A stretch of 33,038 bases of DNA from Chloroflexota bacterium (GTDB taxonomy: Bacteria; Chloroflexota; Anaerolineae; Aggregatilineales; Phototrophicaceae). The notes below the pieces were generated by a model. The model was not told where the DNA came from and ran no database searches. It worked only from the letters and a program-made list of their open reading frames with translations. The stretch covers positions 1 to 33,038 of the forward strand of contig JAPPFH010000016.1 of the NCBI GenBank assembly GCA_028875185.1. The letters are read 5' to 3'. Below, in pieces: positions 17,560 through 26,326 of the stretch; positions within the stretch are counted from its first letter, which is position 1; every line of letters starts with the position of its first letter. The position numbers and the translations under genes were made by a program.

Positions 17560-18816
17560 TCACGTAGACATAGACCTACGGGGCTGAGGCCTATGAAGCC
17601 CGTCCTTCGGCAGCAGCCAGATCAACACAGTTGAAATAATGCTGAATCCTGCCGCCAGAATCAGCATCGGATTGTAGCTGCCGAATAGGTCAAAAAGCAC
17701 ACCGGCAGCGAAGGGTGAGGCGGTACCGGCCAGCGTGAGAAATATGACCATCGAGCTGCTGATGCGGCCGTAATAGGCGACGCCGTAGGTATCGGCCACA
17801 ATCAGCGGACGAGTCAGCGTATGCGTGCCGATCGCCATGCCAAACAAGGCGACGAACAAGACGATCAAGATTGCCGCGCTGCCCAGAAGCAGTATCGCTA
17901 GCGAGATGGTCAAGAGGACAAATACGCCAATCGCCATGGTCCGGCTGGAGAAACGGCGCTCGACCGGGGCGAAGATCGTGCGACCCACAACTTGCATGAC
18001 GCCTATGGCGCCGCTCGCCAGCGCTGCGTTGCCTGGCTGAACGTCGACGCTGATCAACAGCGGAATGAAATGGATGCGCACGGCGATAATGCTTAAGGAC
18101 GACAGCGAGAAAGCCAAGGTGAGCAGCCAGAAGTAACGGGAGCGCAGCACCGCGCGCAGATTGATATTCGGGCTCGCGCTTGCATTGCCTGCCTTTGCGT
18201 CGCCGTCAGTCGCCAAACCCAGATCGGCCGGTCTGCGGCGCAGGAATAGCGCGTGCAAGGGTATGTTAATTGTGCCTAGAATGATGGCGAGGATCAGGAT
18301 CGCCTGACGCCAGCCGTAAGCTTCCAGCAGCGCTTGCGACAGTGGCGTAAAAATCGTGCTGGCGAAGCCGGCGATGAAGGTCACGATCGCCATCGCCGTT
18401 CCGCGCGATTGCGAGAACCAGGCAGCAATCACGGCGAAAGCGGGCTCGTACAAAATCGCCGCGCCGAAGAAACCCATCAACGCCGTGACGGCGATGAATT
18501 CCGGCAACGTATTCACTTGCGACCACAACATGACAGCGACCATCGCGCCGATTGACCCAGCCGTCATCAACAGGCGGGAGCCGTGTTTGTCCAGCCAACA
18601 GCCCACCGGCAGGGCGACCAAGCCGGTGATTAGCAGTGACAGCGAGAAAGCGCCCGAGAGCTCCCCGCGGGACCAGCCGAATTCCGCTTCCATTGGCGCG
18701 ATAAAGACGGAGAATGCGTAAAATAGCACGCCGTAAGACACTGTCGTGGTAGTCGCCAAAACCAAGGCAATGGTCCAGCCGTAATAATGCGGCTCTCGCC
18801 GAAGCAAGCGTTTCAT
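17560..18816 (-). CDS. MFS transporter (OFA/monocarboxylate-transporter-like)
   Basis: The 418-residue protein has about 12 membrane segments in two six-helix halves. GWTIALVLATTTTVSYGVLF opens TM1, followed by FIAPMEAEFGWSRGELSGAF and the major-facilitator loop 2-3 motif (WLDKHGSRLLM). It resembles the oxalate/formate and monocarboxylate branch, so a small organic acid is a plausible but unproved substrate. The frame is open back to 18993, but those 59 extra residues look non-membrane and non-homologous. The ATG at 18816 (MKRLLRREPHYYGW) gives the normal family length. No clear ribosome site was seen. It is convergent with the PfkB gene and divergent from the BtrH-like gene. Confidence 0.87.
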   Translation of the reverse strand: MKRLLRREPHYYGWTIALVLATTTTVSYGVLFYAFSVFIAPMEAEFGWSRGELSGAFSLSLLITGLVALPVGCWLDKHGSRLLMTAGSIGAMVAVMLWSQVNTLPEFIAVTALMGFFGAAILYEPAFAVIAAWFSQSRGTAMAIVTFIAGFASTIFTPLSQALLEAYGWRQAILILAIILGTINIPLHALFLRRRPADLGLATDGDAKAGNASASPNINLRAVLRSRYFWLLTLAFSLSSLSIIAVRIHFIPLLISVDVQPGNAALASGAIGVMQVVGRTIFAPVERRFSSRTMAIGVFVLLTISLAILLLGSAAILIVLFVALFGMAIGTHTLTRPLIVADTYGVAYYGRISSSMVIFLTLAGTASPFAAGVLFDLFGSYNPMLILAAGFSIISTVLIWLLPKDGLHRPQPRRSMST

Positions 18817-18915
18817 TCGCTGACAACCAAATGTTGCGTTTCCGTTCGAATAGCTAGAGAATATCGGCGACGTCTCATATCTCAAGTGGCAACCCTGTGC
18901 CGATCGCGACATGGC

Positions 18916-18940
18916 AGGGGCGACCCACCGGATCGCCCCT
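18916..18940. repeat. GGGCGAC inverted-repeat hairpin, copy 2
   Basis: AGGGGCGA (18916-18923) pairs with TCGCCCCT (18933-18940) around a 9-base loop. It lies in the divergent gap between the MFS gene and the BtrH-like gene and is related to the hairpin at 13528-13548. Confidence 0.5.
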
Positions 18941-19064
18941 ACGCGCGCTAGGGAGCCGGCTGCCGCCCGCCAATGCCGCAGACTATGTCGCAAATTCCTC
19001 GGGCAGCAAGATTCATGCTGTACACTACGCTCAGCGATAAATCACCTGGAGAAAGACCATATTC

Positions 19065-20270
19065 ATGCCGACGCTAGAAAGCTACACACAATTTGAAGGA
19101 CGTTATTGGGACACAGCCGCCATCCGAAACGCCTTGGATTATCAGGGCGCCTTAGCCCCGCATACCGGCGAGCCCTACAGCGAAGCGATGCTGCTCGGCA
19201 TCAGCGGCGGCGTGACCTTCGGCTACTTCACCTTTCATTACCAGGGCTATGATCCCCAGGTCAATTTGTTGACCCGCAACACTTTCGACCCAATGGAGCG
19301 TATCTTCGAAGGCCTAAAGTTGCCGCGCGACTTGCGGCGCAGCGCCAGCGCAAACAAAGGCCGGCAAAACCTTATCGACGCCTTGGAGGAGGGCTATGCG
19401 CCGGTCGCTAGACCGGACGGCGCGCTGCTGCCTTACAATGCCATAGCCTACGACGAAGCCAACTGGCACACCATGCCGCTGGTCATTTACGGATATGAAC
19501 CGGGCAAGGGCGAGGCTTATGTCTCCGATCGCAGCCGCGTCGGCTTAACCGTTAGCACGGATGATCTGGATGCGGCGCGGGCCCGCGTCAAGAAAGACCG
19601 GCACGCTCTGATTTTGCTGGGCGCGCCGGACGAGAACGCGCTCGCCGATGCAATCCGCAAGGGGCTTGATGACTGCGTAAAGCTGATGACTGAGAAGCCG
19701 CCCAAAGGTTCAGCCAAGAATTTCGGCTTGCGCGCGCTGGCGCATTGGGCCGACATGCTCGCGAAAACCGGCCGCGGCAGCTGGGCTAAAGAATACCCGA
19801 CTGGCCGACTGCTTTTTGCCGCTCTGACCTCTGCCTATACCTTTCTCGGTCCCGCCTTTGGCAAGACCCTTCAAGCCGAGCGCGATGTCTACGCTGATTT
19901 CCTCAATGAAGCAGCGCAGGTTCTGGAAACGACCGCCTTAAACGAGGCCGCTGCCAAGTACCGCGAAGCCGGCGCTGCCTGGCAGAGCCTGCTCGATAGC
20001 CTGCTGCCACAAAACGCCCCGCTGCTGAGCGACGCGCGCGCTGCCATTGACCGCAGAACCAGTCTCTTCATCGAAAGCGGCGCCGCGCAGTTGGACCAGA
20101 TCATCGACCAGCGCGATCGGCTGGAAGCGCTGAAGACAGAATCCGAAACCGACTTTCCATTGAGCGATGCCGAGATCAACGACCTGCGCGCCAACGTTCG
20201 CGACCAGGTCTTGCAAGCGCATTCGGCCGAAGAGGCGGCGGTGATGGCGCTGAAGGCGGCTATCGAGTAA
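19065..20270 (+). CDS. BtrH N-terminal domain / DUF4872 protein
   Basis: The 401-residue protein fits the BtrH N-terminal plus DUF4872 architecture. Residues ~8-65 match the cysteine-peptidase-like start of BtrH proteins: RYWDTAAIRNALDYQG, then SEAMLLGISGGVTFGYF. In BtrH, an acyltransferase of butirosin synthesis, this region holds a His-Cys pair. Here the corresponding stretch reads RYWDT and has no cysteine. The second half is helical (residues ~230-400) and rich in Ala, Glu and Arg. There is no signal peptide. GGAGAAAG (19048-19055) lies 9 bases before the ATG. There is no biosynthetic cluster around it, so the family name should not be read as a function. Confidence 0.75.
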   Translation: MPTLESYTQFEGRYWDTAAIRNALDYQGALAPHTGEPYSEAMLLGISGGVTFGYFTFHYQGYDPQVNLLTRNTFDPMERIFEGLKLPRDLRRSASANKGRQNLIDALEEGYAPVARPDGALLPYNAIAYDEANWHTMPLVIYGYEPGKGEAYVSDRSRVGLTVSTDDLDAARARVKKDRHALILLGAPDENALADAIRKGLDDCVKLMTEKPPKGSAKNFGLRALAHWADMLAKTGRGSWAKEYPTGRLLFAALTSAYTFLGPAFGKTLQAERDVYADFLNEAAQVLETTALNEAAAKYREAGAAWQSLLDSLLPQNAPLLSDARAAIDRRTSLFIESGAAQLDQIIDQRDRLEALKTESETDFPLSDAEINDLRANVRDQVLQAHSAEEAAVMALKAAIE

Positions 20271-20409
20271 GCCGCCGGCTGGAGAGCGTTTCCCAATCCA
20301 AACGTCGTTAGGGTTCGCCGCCGTCTATTCAGGGCTCGGGCGCGCGTCGAAGCCTACGATTGAATCCGATCTGTTAGAATACAGGGAATAGATCATCAGA
20401 CGTTGACGA

Positions 20410-21879
20410 ATGGATGCGCCAATGAAAGCAATCATGGTTATGTTCGATTCACTGAATCGCCGGCTGATGGAGCCTTACGGTTGCGATTGGGTGCATACGC
20501 CTAATTTCGCGCGCCTGGCGCAGCGAAGCGTCACCTTTGATAAAGCCTTCATTGGCAGCATGCCCTGTATGCCAGCCCGGCGCGAGCTGCACACCGGACG
20601 TTACAATTTCTTGCATCGCAGTTGGGGTCCGCTGGAGCCCTTCGATGACTCCATGCCCCAGATCCTCGACGAGCACGGCGTGCATAGCCACAAAGTCACC
20701 GACCATCAGCATTATTGGGAAGACGGCGGCGCAACGTATCACACCCGCTTCACCACCCATGAATTCAGCCGCGGGCAAGAGGGCGATCCCTGGAAGGGCG
20801 TCGTGGATGCCGGCGTCGCCAGCAAGGGCGCGGACCGGCGCTTTCGCACACGCTTGCAAGACGAAGTCAATCGCAGCTACTTAAGCGAAGAAAGCCTGAT
20901 GCCGCAGGCGAAGACATTCGCCAAGGGTTTGGAATTCATCCGCGCCAACGCGGAAGCCGACAACTGGTATCTGCAGTTGGAGACCTTCGACCCGCATGAG
21001 CCATTCTTCACCCAGCCAGGCTGGAAAGAACTCTACCCGCACGAGTACGATGGTCCGCTTTTCGATTGGCCGCCCTACACGCGCATCACCGAACCGCCTG
21101 TGCAGGTACAGCACATGCGCTACGAATACGCCGCCTTGATGAGCATGTGCGATCATTACCTGGGTTCGGTGTTGGATGTGATGGACGAATTGAATCTCTG
21201 GGACGACACCCTGCTGATTGTCACCACCGATCATGGTTTTCATCTTGGCGAGCACGATTGGTGGGGCAAGATGCGCATGCCCTGGTACAACGAGTTGGCC
21301 AATATCCCGTTCTTCGTGTGGGACCCGCGGTCGAAGATGGCGGGCGAACGGCGACGCAGCCTGGTGCAGAATATCGATGTGCCAGCGACCTTGCTGGATT
21401 TCTTTGATGTCGAGCGGCCCCACGATATGCAGGGGGTTCCGCTGCGCGATGCGGTCGCCGATGATTCGCCCCCGCGCGAAGCGGCGCTCTATGGCGCCCA
21501 TGGCGGCCACGTCAATATTACGGATGGGCGCTATGTCTATATGCGCGCCGCTGCCGATGAAAACAATCTGCCGCTTTACAATTACACCCTGATGGCGACC
21601 CACATGCGCCATCGCTTCCAGGTGGAAGAATTGCAGGATATCGAATTGGCGGCGCCCTTCCCCTTCACCAAAGGCTGCCCGACCATGAAGATCCCGGCAG
21701 CGCGCGCGCCCTTGCATAACCCCTTCTTCGAGACCTTGCTTTTCGATCTCGAAGCGGATCCAGGGCAATTGAATCCGATTAATGACGCGGCCGTCGAGGC
21801 GCGGATGGTGGACAAACTGGTCGATCTGATGCGCGCCAACGACGCCCCGCTAGAGCAATATGAGCGGCTGGGATTGTGA
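20410..21879 (+). CDS. Sulfatase (S1, formylglycine-dependent type)
   Basis: This is a type I sulfatase (489 residues) that hydrolyses sulfate esters. The modification motif C-x-P-x-R is present as CMPARRELHTGR, with Cys53 the residue converted to formylglycine. Other family marks are IMVMFDSLNRR at the N-terminus (metal-binding Asp), VTTDHGFHLGEHDWWGK near residue 275, and HGGHVNITDGRYVYM later. There is no signal peptide, so a cytoplasmic enzyme acting on imported sulfated substrate is likely. An in-frame ATG at 20422 (MKAIMVMFDS) is an equally good start. No formylglycine-generating enzyme or anSME gene is in the window. The closest known substrates cannot be inferred. Confidence 0.9.
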   Translation: MDAPMKAIMVMFDSLNRRLMEPYGCDWVHTPNFARLAQRSVTFDKAFIGSMPCMPARRELHTGRYNFLHRSWGPLEPFDDSMPQILDEHGVHSHKVTDHQHYWEDGGATYHTRFTTHEFSRGQEGDPWKGVVDAGVASKGADRRFRTRLQDEVNRSYLSEESLMPQAKTFAKGLEFIRANAEADNWYLQLETFDPHEPFFTQPGWKELYPHEYDGPLFDWPPYTRITEPPVQVQHMRYEYAALMSMCDHYLGSVLDVMDELNLWDDTLLIVTTDHGFHLGEHDWWGKMRMPWYNELANIPFFVWDPRSKMAGERRRSLVQNIDVPATLLDFFDVERPHDMQGVPLRDAVADDSPPREAALYGAHGGHVNITDGRYVYMRAAADENNLPLYNYTLMATHMRHRFQVEELQDIELAAPFPFTKGCPTMKIPAARAPLHNPFFETLLFDLEADPGQLNPINDAAVEARMVDKLVDLMRANDAPLEQYERLGL

Positions 21880-21937
21880 TAATCTTTTGGCTAGAATGGG
21901 TAGTATGCTAGTCTTGATTGGAGAGGATACTTTAAGA

Positions 21938-22798
21938 ATGGCTACGACCAAAGGCACTGTGGAAATAAGCCGCTCCAACGCCAAACGGATTATTAATCTG
22001 CTGCCGATGATGCTCAGCCATCAGGCCGTTGTATTTGACATTGAAACAACCGGCCTCAATGCGCGATGGCATGAGATAGTCTCGTTTGCGGCAAAATCAC
22101 CATATACTCAGCAAGGAGTACAGACGCTGATCATGCCCAAGCGCCCTCAAGATCTTCTCAAAAAAGATAGTAGTGGCACATGCGCTTATGACATTAACGG
22201 GATTCATCCAGATGATCTTGTTGGTAGCCCTACATTTGAAGAAGTTTACCCGCAGATTCGCGAGTTTTTGGAAGGAAAGCACTGGGTCTGCTGGAATGAG
22301 CAATTTGATGTCAATTTTTTCGATGTATTGTGTGACAAGCGCGGCTTTGAGCGAATATCACGCACAGGTGTCAGCTGTGCAATGAAGCTGTTGTCGCCAC
22401 TGGCGGGCCAAAGAGGGCAACGCAGAGGAAAAATAGTAAGCGTTCAAGTTTCGGATAATGCAGATGACCGTGTTCGCTGGCAAAAGCTATCTAGTCTCGC
22501 GAAGCGCATGGGCATCGACACCAAGCAGGCGCATAACGCAGCAGCTGATGTCGATATGACGATTCAGATAATGCAATGGGCTTCTGATAACATAAGGACC
22601 TTGCCCCCGCCCAGCACGAGCTTCACCCCATCGCGCAAGACCAGTACGTCTGTTCGACGAAATGTCAAACGTGCCTCAATACCGCCATTGAGCGAAGCGG
22701 ATACAACACCCGTGCCACGCAAATCCAGAGGCTGTTTTCCATGGATGCTTTTCGCGGCGATTGCTACGGCTGTAATGCCGCTAGCAATTTTCGGATAA
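21938..22798 (+). CDS. DEDDh 3'-5' exonuclease with C-terminal membrane anchor
   Basis: The protein (286 residues) is a DnaQ/RNase T-type exonuclease. All five catalytic residues are visible: Asp34 and Glu36 (FDIETTG), Asp124 (NEQFDVNFF), His199 and Asp204 (HNAAADVDM). After residue 222 comes a Pro/Ser/Thr/Arg-rich disordered linker. One terminal hydrophobic helix follows (266-286, from GCFPWMLFAAIATAV), so the nuclease should be tail-anchored and face the cytoplasm. The frame is open from 21860. The ATG at 21938 is chosen because GGAGAGGA (21920-21927) lies 10 bases upstream. The gene is more AT-rich than its neighbours, which suggests transfer. Confidence 0.85.
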   Translation: MATTKGTVEISRSNAKRIINLLPMMLSHQAVVFDIETTGLNARWHEIVSFAAKSPYTQQGVQTLIMPKRPQDLLKKDSSGTCAYDINGIHPDDLVGSPTFEEVYPQIREFLEGKHWVCWNEQFDVNFFDVLCDKRGFERISRTGVSCAMKLLSPLAGQRGQRRGKIVSVQVSDNADDRVRWQKLSSLAKRMGIDTKQAHNAAADVDMTIQIMQWASDNIRTLPPPSTSFTPSRKTSTSVRRNVKRASIPPLSEADTTPVPRKSRGCFPWMLFAAIATAVMPLAIFG

Positions 22799-22834
22799 TC
22801 AACTTCTGAGAGAGATTGGTATTATGAAGTAATG

Positions 22835-22871
22835 AAAGACTCCGCTTAGGATACGGCTTGATCCAGTCTTT
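22835..22871. terminator. Possible bidirectional hairpin between convergent genes
   Basis: AAAGACT (22835-22841) and AGTCTTT (22865-22871) are inverted arms, with CCG and CGG pairing inside. The site is in the 126-base gap between the exonuclease and araD ends. Only short T-runs follow on either side, so termination is plausible but weakly supported. Confidence 0.3.
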
Positions 22872-22924
22872 CTCAATGCCCAAGCAAAAGTCGGGCTCTG
22901 TCTACGCGCTCTCTATGGCTAAAA

Positions 22925-23578
22925 TCAGCGCTGACCGTAAACATTCTGATAGCGCTCGTACAAGCGGTCGATATCCGCCGGCGATATCGGACTTGCCTCG
23001 CCCAATTGACGCGCGGTCCAGACGATCGCCGCATTGTCCTCGGTCATCACCGACGCTTTCACCGCGGCTTCGGCGCTCTCGCCAATCGTGAACACGCCGT
23101 GGCTCCGCAGCAGTACCGCCGGGCTCCGATGACCCGCCAGCGCCTCGACCACCAGCGCCCCGATCTCCTCGCCGCCAATCAAGCCGAAGCCGGCGCAAGG
23201 GATCTCCCCGCCGAACTCATCAGCCATCGCCGTAGTCACGCAAGGAATCGCCTCGCCAACGACCGCAAACGCCGTTGCGTAGCGCGAATGCGTATGCGCC
23301 ACGCCATTCACCGCGGGCATGCGCCGGTAGATATAACAATGCGATGCGGTGTCGGAGGAGGGCGCAAAATCGCCATCAACGACTTGTCCCTGCAAATCGA
23401 CGACGACCATGCTGGCCGGCGTCAAATCTTCAAAGCGGCCGCCGCTCGGTTTGATCACCACCAGCCCGGTCGCCGGATCGCGCGCGCTGATATTGCCGCT
23501 CGTCCAAGCCACCAGGTTGTTCTTCGGCAATTCAGCATGGAGCCGACAAACTTCATCGCGTAATTGGGGTAGCAACAT
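22925..23578 (-). CDS. araD: L-ribulose-5-phosphate 4-epimerase (class II aldolase family)
   Basis: The enzyme (217 residues) should interconvert L-ribulose-5-phosphate and D-xylulose-5-phosphate, feeding L-arabinose-type sugars into the pentose phosphate pathway. The zinc site fits the E. coli enzyme position for position: Asp76 (PSSDT), His95 and His97 (AHTHSRYAT), and a third His at 160 (RSHG). Asp120, catalytic in AraD, is conserved, and the C-terminus keeps the YGQ motif with the catalytic Tyr (Tyr214). Related fuculose-phosphate aldolases usually lack this combination. The ATG at 23578 is preferred to a TTG one codon earlier. It ends the minus-strand transporter operon, 12 bases after the DUF4870 gene. 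Confidence 0.82.
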   Translation of the reverse strand: MLLPQLRDEVCRLHAELPKNNLVAWTSGNISARDPATGLVVIKPSGGRFEDLTPASMVVVDLQGQVVDGDFAPSSDTASHCYIYRRMPAVNGVAHTHSRYATAFAVVGEAIPCVTTAMADEFGGEIPCAGFGLIGGEEIGALVVEALAGHRSPAVLLRSHGVFTIGESAEAAVKASVMTEDNAAIVWTARQLGEASPISPADIDRLYERYQNVYGQR

Positions 23579-23590
23579 CAAGCCGGCGTC

Positions 23591-24037
23591 TCATTTTGCG
23601 CTATTCTTCGATGCCGCTTCGGATCCGAACAGGCGCGCGACTACGCGATTGGCAATGGGAATCGTTCGTTCCGCGCCGCGCAGCGCCATCGCCAGGCTTA
23701 TCAGCCAATTCGCGACCAAAAACAGCGCCATCGCGATCACCAGCGAGAACAAAGCTATCGCCAAAATCGGTCCGGCAATTGGGATCAGACTGATGATATA
23801 ACCGCCCACCGCCCAGGCGAAGAATGCCAATATCAACGTCAGCGCCGCGCCGATGCTTTGCCGCGCGTGCGCTCGCGTCAGTGGATTGCCCCCATCGACA
23901 AGCAATCCGATGATTCCCCCGACCACCGGAAGCACATAAGCCAGCGCCGCGAAAATCCGACGCTCGTCTGGACTTCCCCCCATAGCATTGAGGCGGGTCG
24001 ATTGCGGGGCTTTAGGCGGGCTTGGCTGCGTCGACAT
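23591..24037 (-). CDS. DUF4870-like small membrane protein
   Basis: The 148-residue protein has a polar Pro/Ser-rich N-terminus, then [20 protein letters not shown], then a hydrophobic stretch giving three to four membrane helices to residue ~118 ([20 protein letters not shown] among them). This matches DUF4870/Tic20-like proteins of unknown function. The frame is open to 24100, but the ATG at 24037 has AAGGAG six bases upstream. The start lies inside the last codons of the ABC ATPase gene (26-base overlap), so translation is probably coupled. A direct role in transport is not established. Confidence 0.75.
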   Translation of the reverse strand: MSTQPSPPKAPQSTRLNAMGGSPDERRIFAALAYVLPVVGGIIGLLVDGGNPLTRAHARQSIGAALTLILAFFAWAVGGYIISLIPIAGPILAIALFSLVIAMALFLVANWLISLAMALRGAERTIPIANRVVARLFGSEAASKNSAK

Positions 24038-25043
24038 CCACCACTCCTTGCAATTCCAGCTCATCGGCAAAGTGACAGCGCGCGCTATGCGCCGGTCCAA
24101 TTTGCATCAGCGGCGGCGCCTGCTCGCGGCAGATATCCTGCGCGTAACGGCAGCGCGGATGAAATACGCAGCCCGTCGGCGGATTCGCCGGGCTGGGCAC
24201 ATCGCCTTCCAGGATGATCCTTTCCATCTTGATCAGCGGATCAGCCGGCGGCACCGCCGATACCAAAGCCTCCGTATACGGATGCCGCGGATTGCGCAGC
24301 AGCTCATCGGTCGGCGCCAGCTCCACCAGCTTGCCAACATACATCACCGCGATCCGGTCGCAGATATGCTCCACCACCGACAAATCGTGCGAGATGAAGA
24401 TGAAGGTCAGCCGCAGCTCGTCTTTCAAGGTCTGCAACAGATTTAGCACTTGCGCCTGCACCGAGACATCCAGCGCCGACACCGGCTCATCAGCCACGAT
24501 CAGCCGCGGATTCAGCGCCAATGTCCGCGCCACGCCAATCCGTTGCCGCTGCCCGCCGGAAAACTCATGCGGGTAACGCCCCATATAAGCCGGCTTCAAA
24601 CCGACCGCTTCCATCAACTCTGCCACGCGCGCCGTTATCGCTTCGCCCGAGGCTTCCCCGTGAATCACCAGCGGCTCGGCGATGATGTCCCGCACCGTCA
24701 AGCGCGGATTCAGCGAACTGAAAGGGTCCTGAAAGATCATGCGCATCTCCTTGCGCAAATCCTTCATCTCCTTGCGGCTGATCATCGCCACATCCACCCA
24801 ACTGCCGTCAGACCGGTGAAACAGCACCTCGCCCCCGGTCGGGTCGTACAGGCGCAGCAAGGCTCGCCCGACGGTCGTCTTGCCACAGCCGCTCTCGCCG
24901 ACCAAGCCCATCACTTCCCGCTCGCCCAACTCAAAGCTGACCCCGTCAACCGCCTTGATCGTGCCGACTCGCCGCTGCAAGAGACCTTGCCGCAAGGGAA
25001 AGTGCATCTTCAGGTCGTTGACCTTGAGGATAATGTCGTTCAT
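24012..25043 (-). CDS. Opp/Dpp-type ABC transporter ATP-binding protein (OppF-like)
   Basis: This is the second ATPase of the importer (343 residues). Walker A is GESGCGKTT, the signature is FSGGQRQR, Walker B is [12 protein letters not shown] and the H-loop is ISHD. The C-terminal oligopeptide-transporter extension holds a four-cysteine-type cluster region ([17 protein letters not shown] and then RCHF), as seen in OppD/OppF proteins. ATG at 25043 (MNDIILK) is preferred over an in-frame GTG at 25055, which lies inside the adjacent repeat. A repeat copy (25048-25146) separates it from the OppC-like permease. It overlaps the DUF4870 start. Confidence 0.93.
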   Translation of the reverse strand: MNDIILKVNDLKMHFPLRQGLLQRRVGTIKAVDGVSFELGEREVMGLVGESGCGKTTVGRALLRLYDPTGGEVLFHRSDGSWVDVAMISRKEMKDLRKEMRMIFQDPFSSLNPRLTVRDIIAEPLVIHGEASGEAITARVAELMEAVGLKPAYMGRYPHEFSGGQRQRIGVARTLALNPRLIVADEPVSALDVSVQAQVLNLLQTLKDELRLTFIFISHDLSVVEHICDRIAVMYVGKLVELAPTDELLRNPRHPYTEALVSAVPPADPLIKMERIILEGDVPSPANPPTGCVFHPRCRYAQDICREQAPPLMQIGPAHSARCHFADELELQGVVDVDAAKPA

Positions 25044-25047
25044 AAGC

Positions 25048-25146
25048 GCCCCCACCCCCCAGCCCCCTCCCCCAAGCTGATGGAGGGGCGGATTGCTTGC
25101 TTTGAAGTCCCTCCCTCTTTATGGGGGAGGGATTTAGGGTGGGGGT
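25048..25146. repeat. C/G-rich composite hairpin repeat (MITE-like), copy 2
   Basis: GCCCCCACCC (25048-25057) and GGGTGGGGGT (25137-25146) are terminal inverted ends with 9 of 10 matches. Inner stems are CCCCTCC/GGAGGGG (25064-25070 with 25082-25088) and TCCCTCCC/GGGAGGGA (25108-25115 with 25125-25132). It lies inside the transporter operon between the OppC-like and OppF-like genes. Confidence 0.7.
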
Positions 25147-25175
25147 AAGCATCTGCCATGCCTGAGCGTCTCCGG

Positions 25176-26309
25176 CTACAAGTTTGAATAGGGGTCGGCC
25201 GCATCGCGCAAGCCATCGCCCAAGAAATTCAGACCTAGCACCGCCACCACAATGAATATCACCGGCGTCAAGATCCAGGTGTTCTGCCCCAATGTCTCCA
25301 GGCTTTGCGCGCTCTTCATCAAAAAGCCCCAACTCGTCAGCGGCTCCTGTATGCCAATGCCCAGAAAACTCAGAAAAGCCTCCGCCAGGATGATCTGCGG
25401 AACCATCAGCGTCAATACCACAATCACGTGGCTCAGCGTGTTAGGATACAAATGCTTGAATATGATCCGGAAGTCGCCCGCGCCCTGCTCTTTCGCCGCC
25501 AGGATGAAATCCGTCTCGCGCAGCGACAGCACCTTGCCCCGCACTTCGCGCGCCAGCACCGCCCAGCGCAAAAAGGGGAAAATGAAGACCATCATTAGGA
25601 AGCGCTGCTCCCCAGACCAAGTCTTGGGAATCACCGCCACCAGCGCCATCCAGAGCGGCAATTCCGGAAACGACATAATCACTTCCACCAGACGCTGCAT
25701 CACATTGTCGATGGCGCCGCCATAATAACCCGAAATCACGCCGACCGACGAGCCAACTACGATCGCGATTACAGCCGCCATTATGCTCAACGAGAGCGAC
25801 ACTCGGCCAGCCAGGCAGATCCGCCCCCATAGGTCGCGCCCGAAGCGGTCCGTCCCCAGCAGATGCAGCCGAACTTCGTCGGTATCCAAGCCGAACAAAT
25901 GGAGATCAGTCCTGATCAGGCCAAACAACTCGTATTCCCAACTGCGTACGAAAAACTGCACATTATATCGATTTTCCTCATCAATCTTCGGGCGCGCCTG
26001 ATAAGTGACCGGGTCTATTTCCAATTCCTGCTTGTAAACAAAGGGGCTGAAGCTGAAGTTGCCGTCCAAATCAAAAAAACGAATCTGCGTCGGCGGCGTG
26101 TACGAATCGCCCAGGGACGACGCGTACAAATTGTGAGGCGAGAAAAACTCGGGAAAAATCGCCAGCACAATGAGCATGACGACCATCAGCCCGCCAATGA
26201 TGGCTGCCTTGCTGCGGCTAAAGCGCTGCCAGACAAGCTGCAAGTAAGAGTCGCTGCTTTCTTCCAACTCTTCTTCAATCAGGTCTTCGTGAATGTCGAC
26301 TTCTCGCAC
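25176..26309 (-). CDS. Opp/Dpp-type ABC transporter permease (OppC-like)
   Basis: The permease (377 residues) pairs with the OppB-like protein. An acidic N-terminus (EEELEESSD) precedes TM1 ([18 protein letters not shown]). A roughly 120-residue external loop before TM2 is longer than in E. coli Opp[17 protein letters not shown] introduces the transmembrane core, and the EAA-type loop reads [20 protein letters not shown]. The C-terminus ([17 protein letters not shown]) is the OppC/DppC signature. The start is GTG at 26309, 17 bases after the OppB-like stop. The substrate cannot be read from the sequence. Confidence 0.92.
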   Translation of the reverse strand: MREVDIHEDLIEEELEESSDSYLQLVWQRFSRSKAAIIGGLMVVMLIVLAIFPEFFSPHNLYASSLGDSYTPPTQIRFFDLDGNFSFSPFVYKQELEIDPVTYQARPKIDEENRYNVQFFVRSWEYELFGLIRTDLHLFGLDTDEVRLHLLGTDRFGRDLWGRICLAGRVSLSLSIMAAVIAIVVGSSVGVISGYYGGAIDNVMQRLVEVIMSFPELPLWMALVAVIPKTWSGEQRFLMMVFIFPFLRWAVLAREVRGKVLSLRETDFILAAKEQGAGDFRIIFKHLYPNTLSHVIVVLTLMVPQIILAEAFLSFLGIGIQEPLTSWGFLMKSAQSLETLGQNTWILTPVIFIVVAVLGLNFLGDGLRDAADPYSNL

Positions 26310-26326
26310 GTTTCACCATTCCGCAA

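Noticed and set aside
18817..18993. 59-residue N-terminal extension of the MFS transporter
   Set aside because: It is not membrane-like, gives an over-long protein, and the ATG at 18816 matches the family start.
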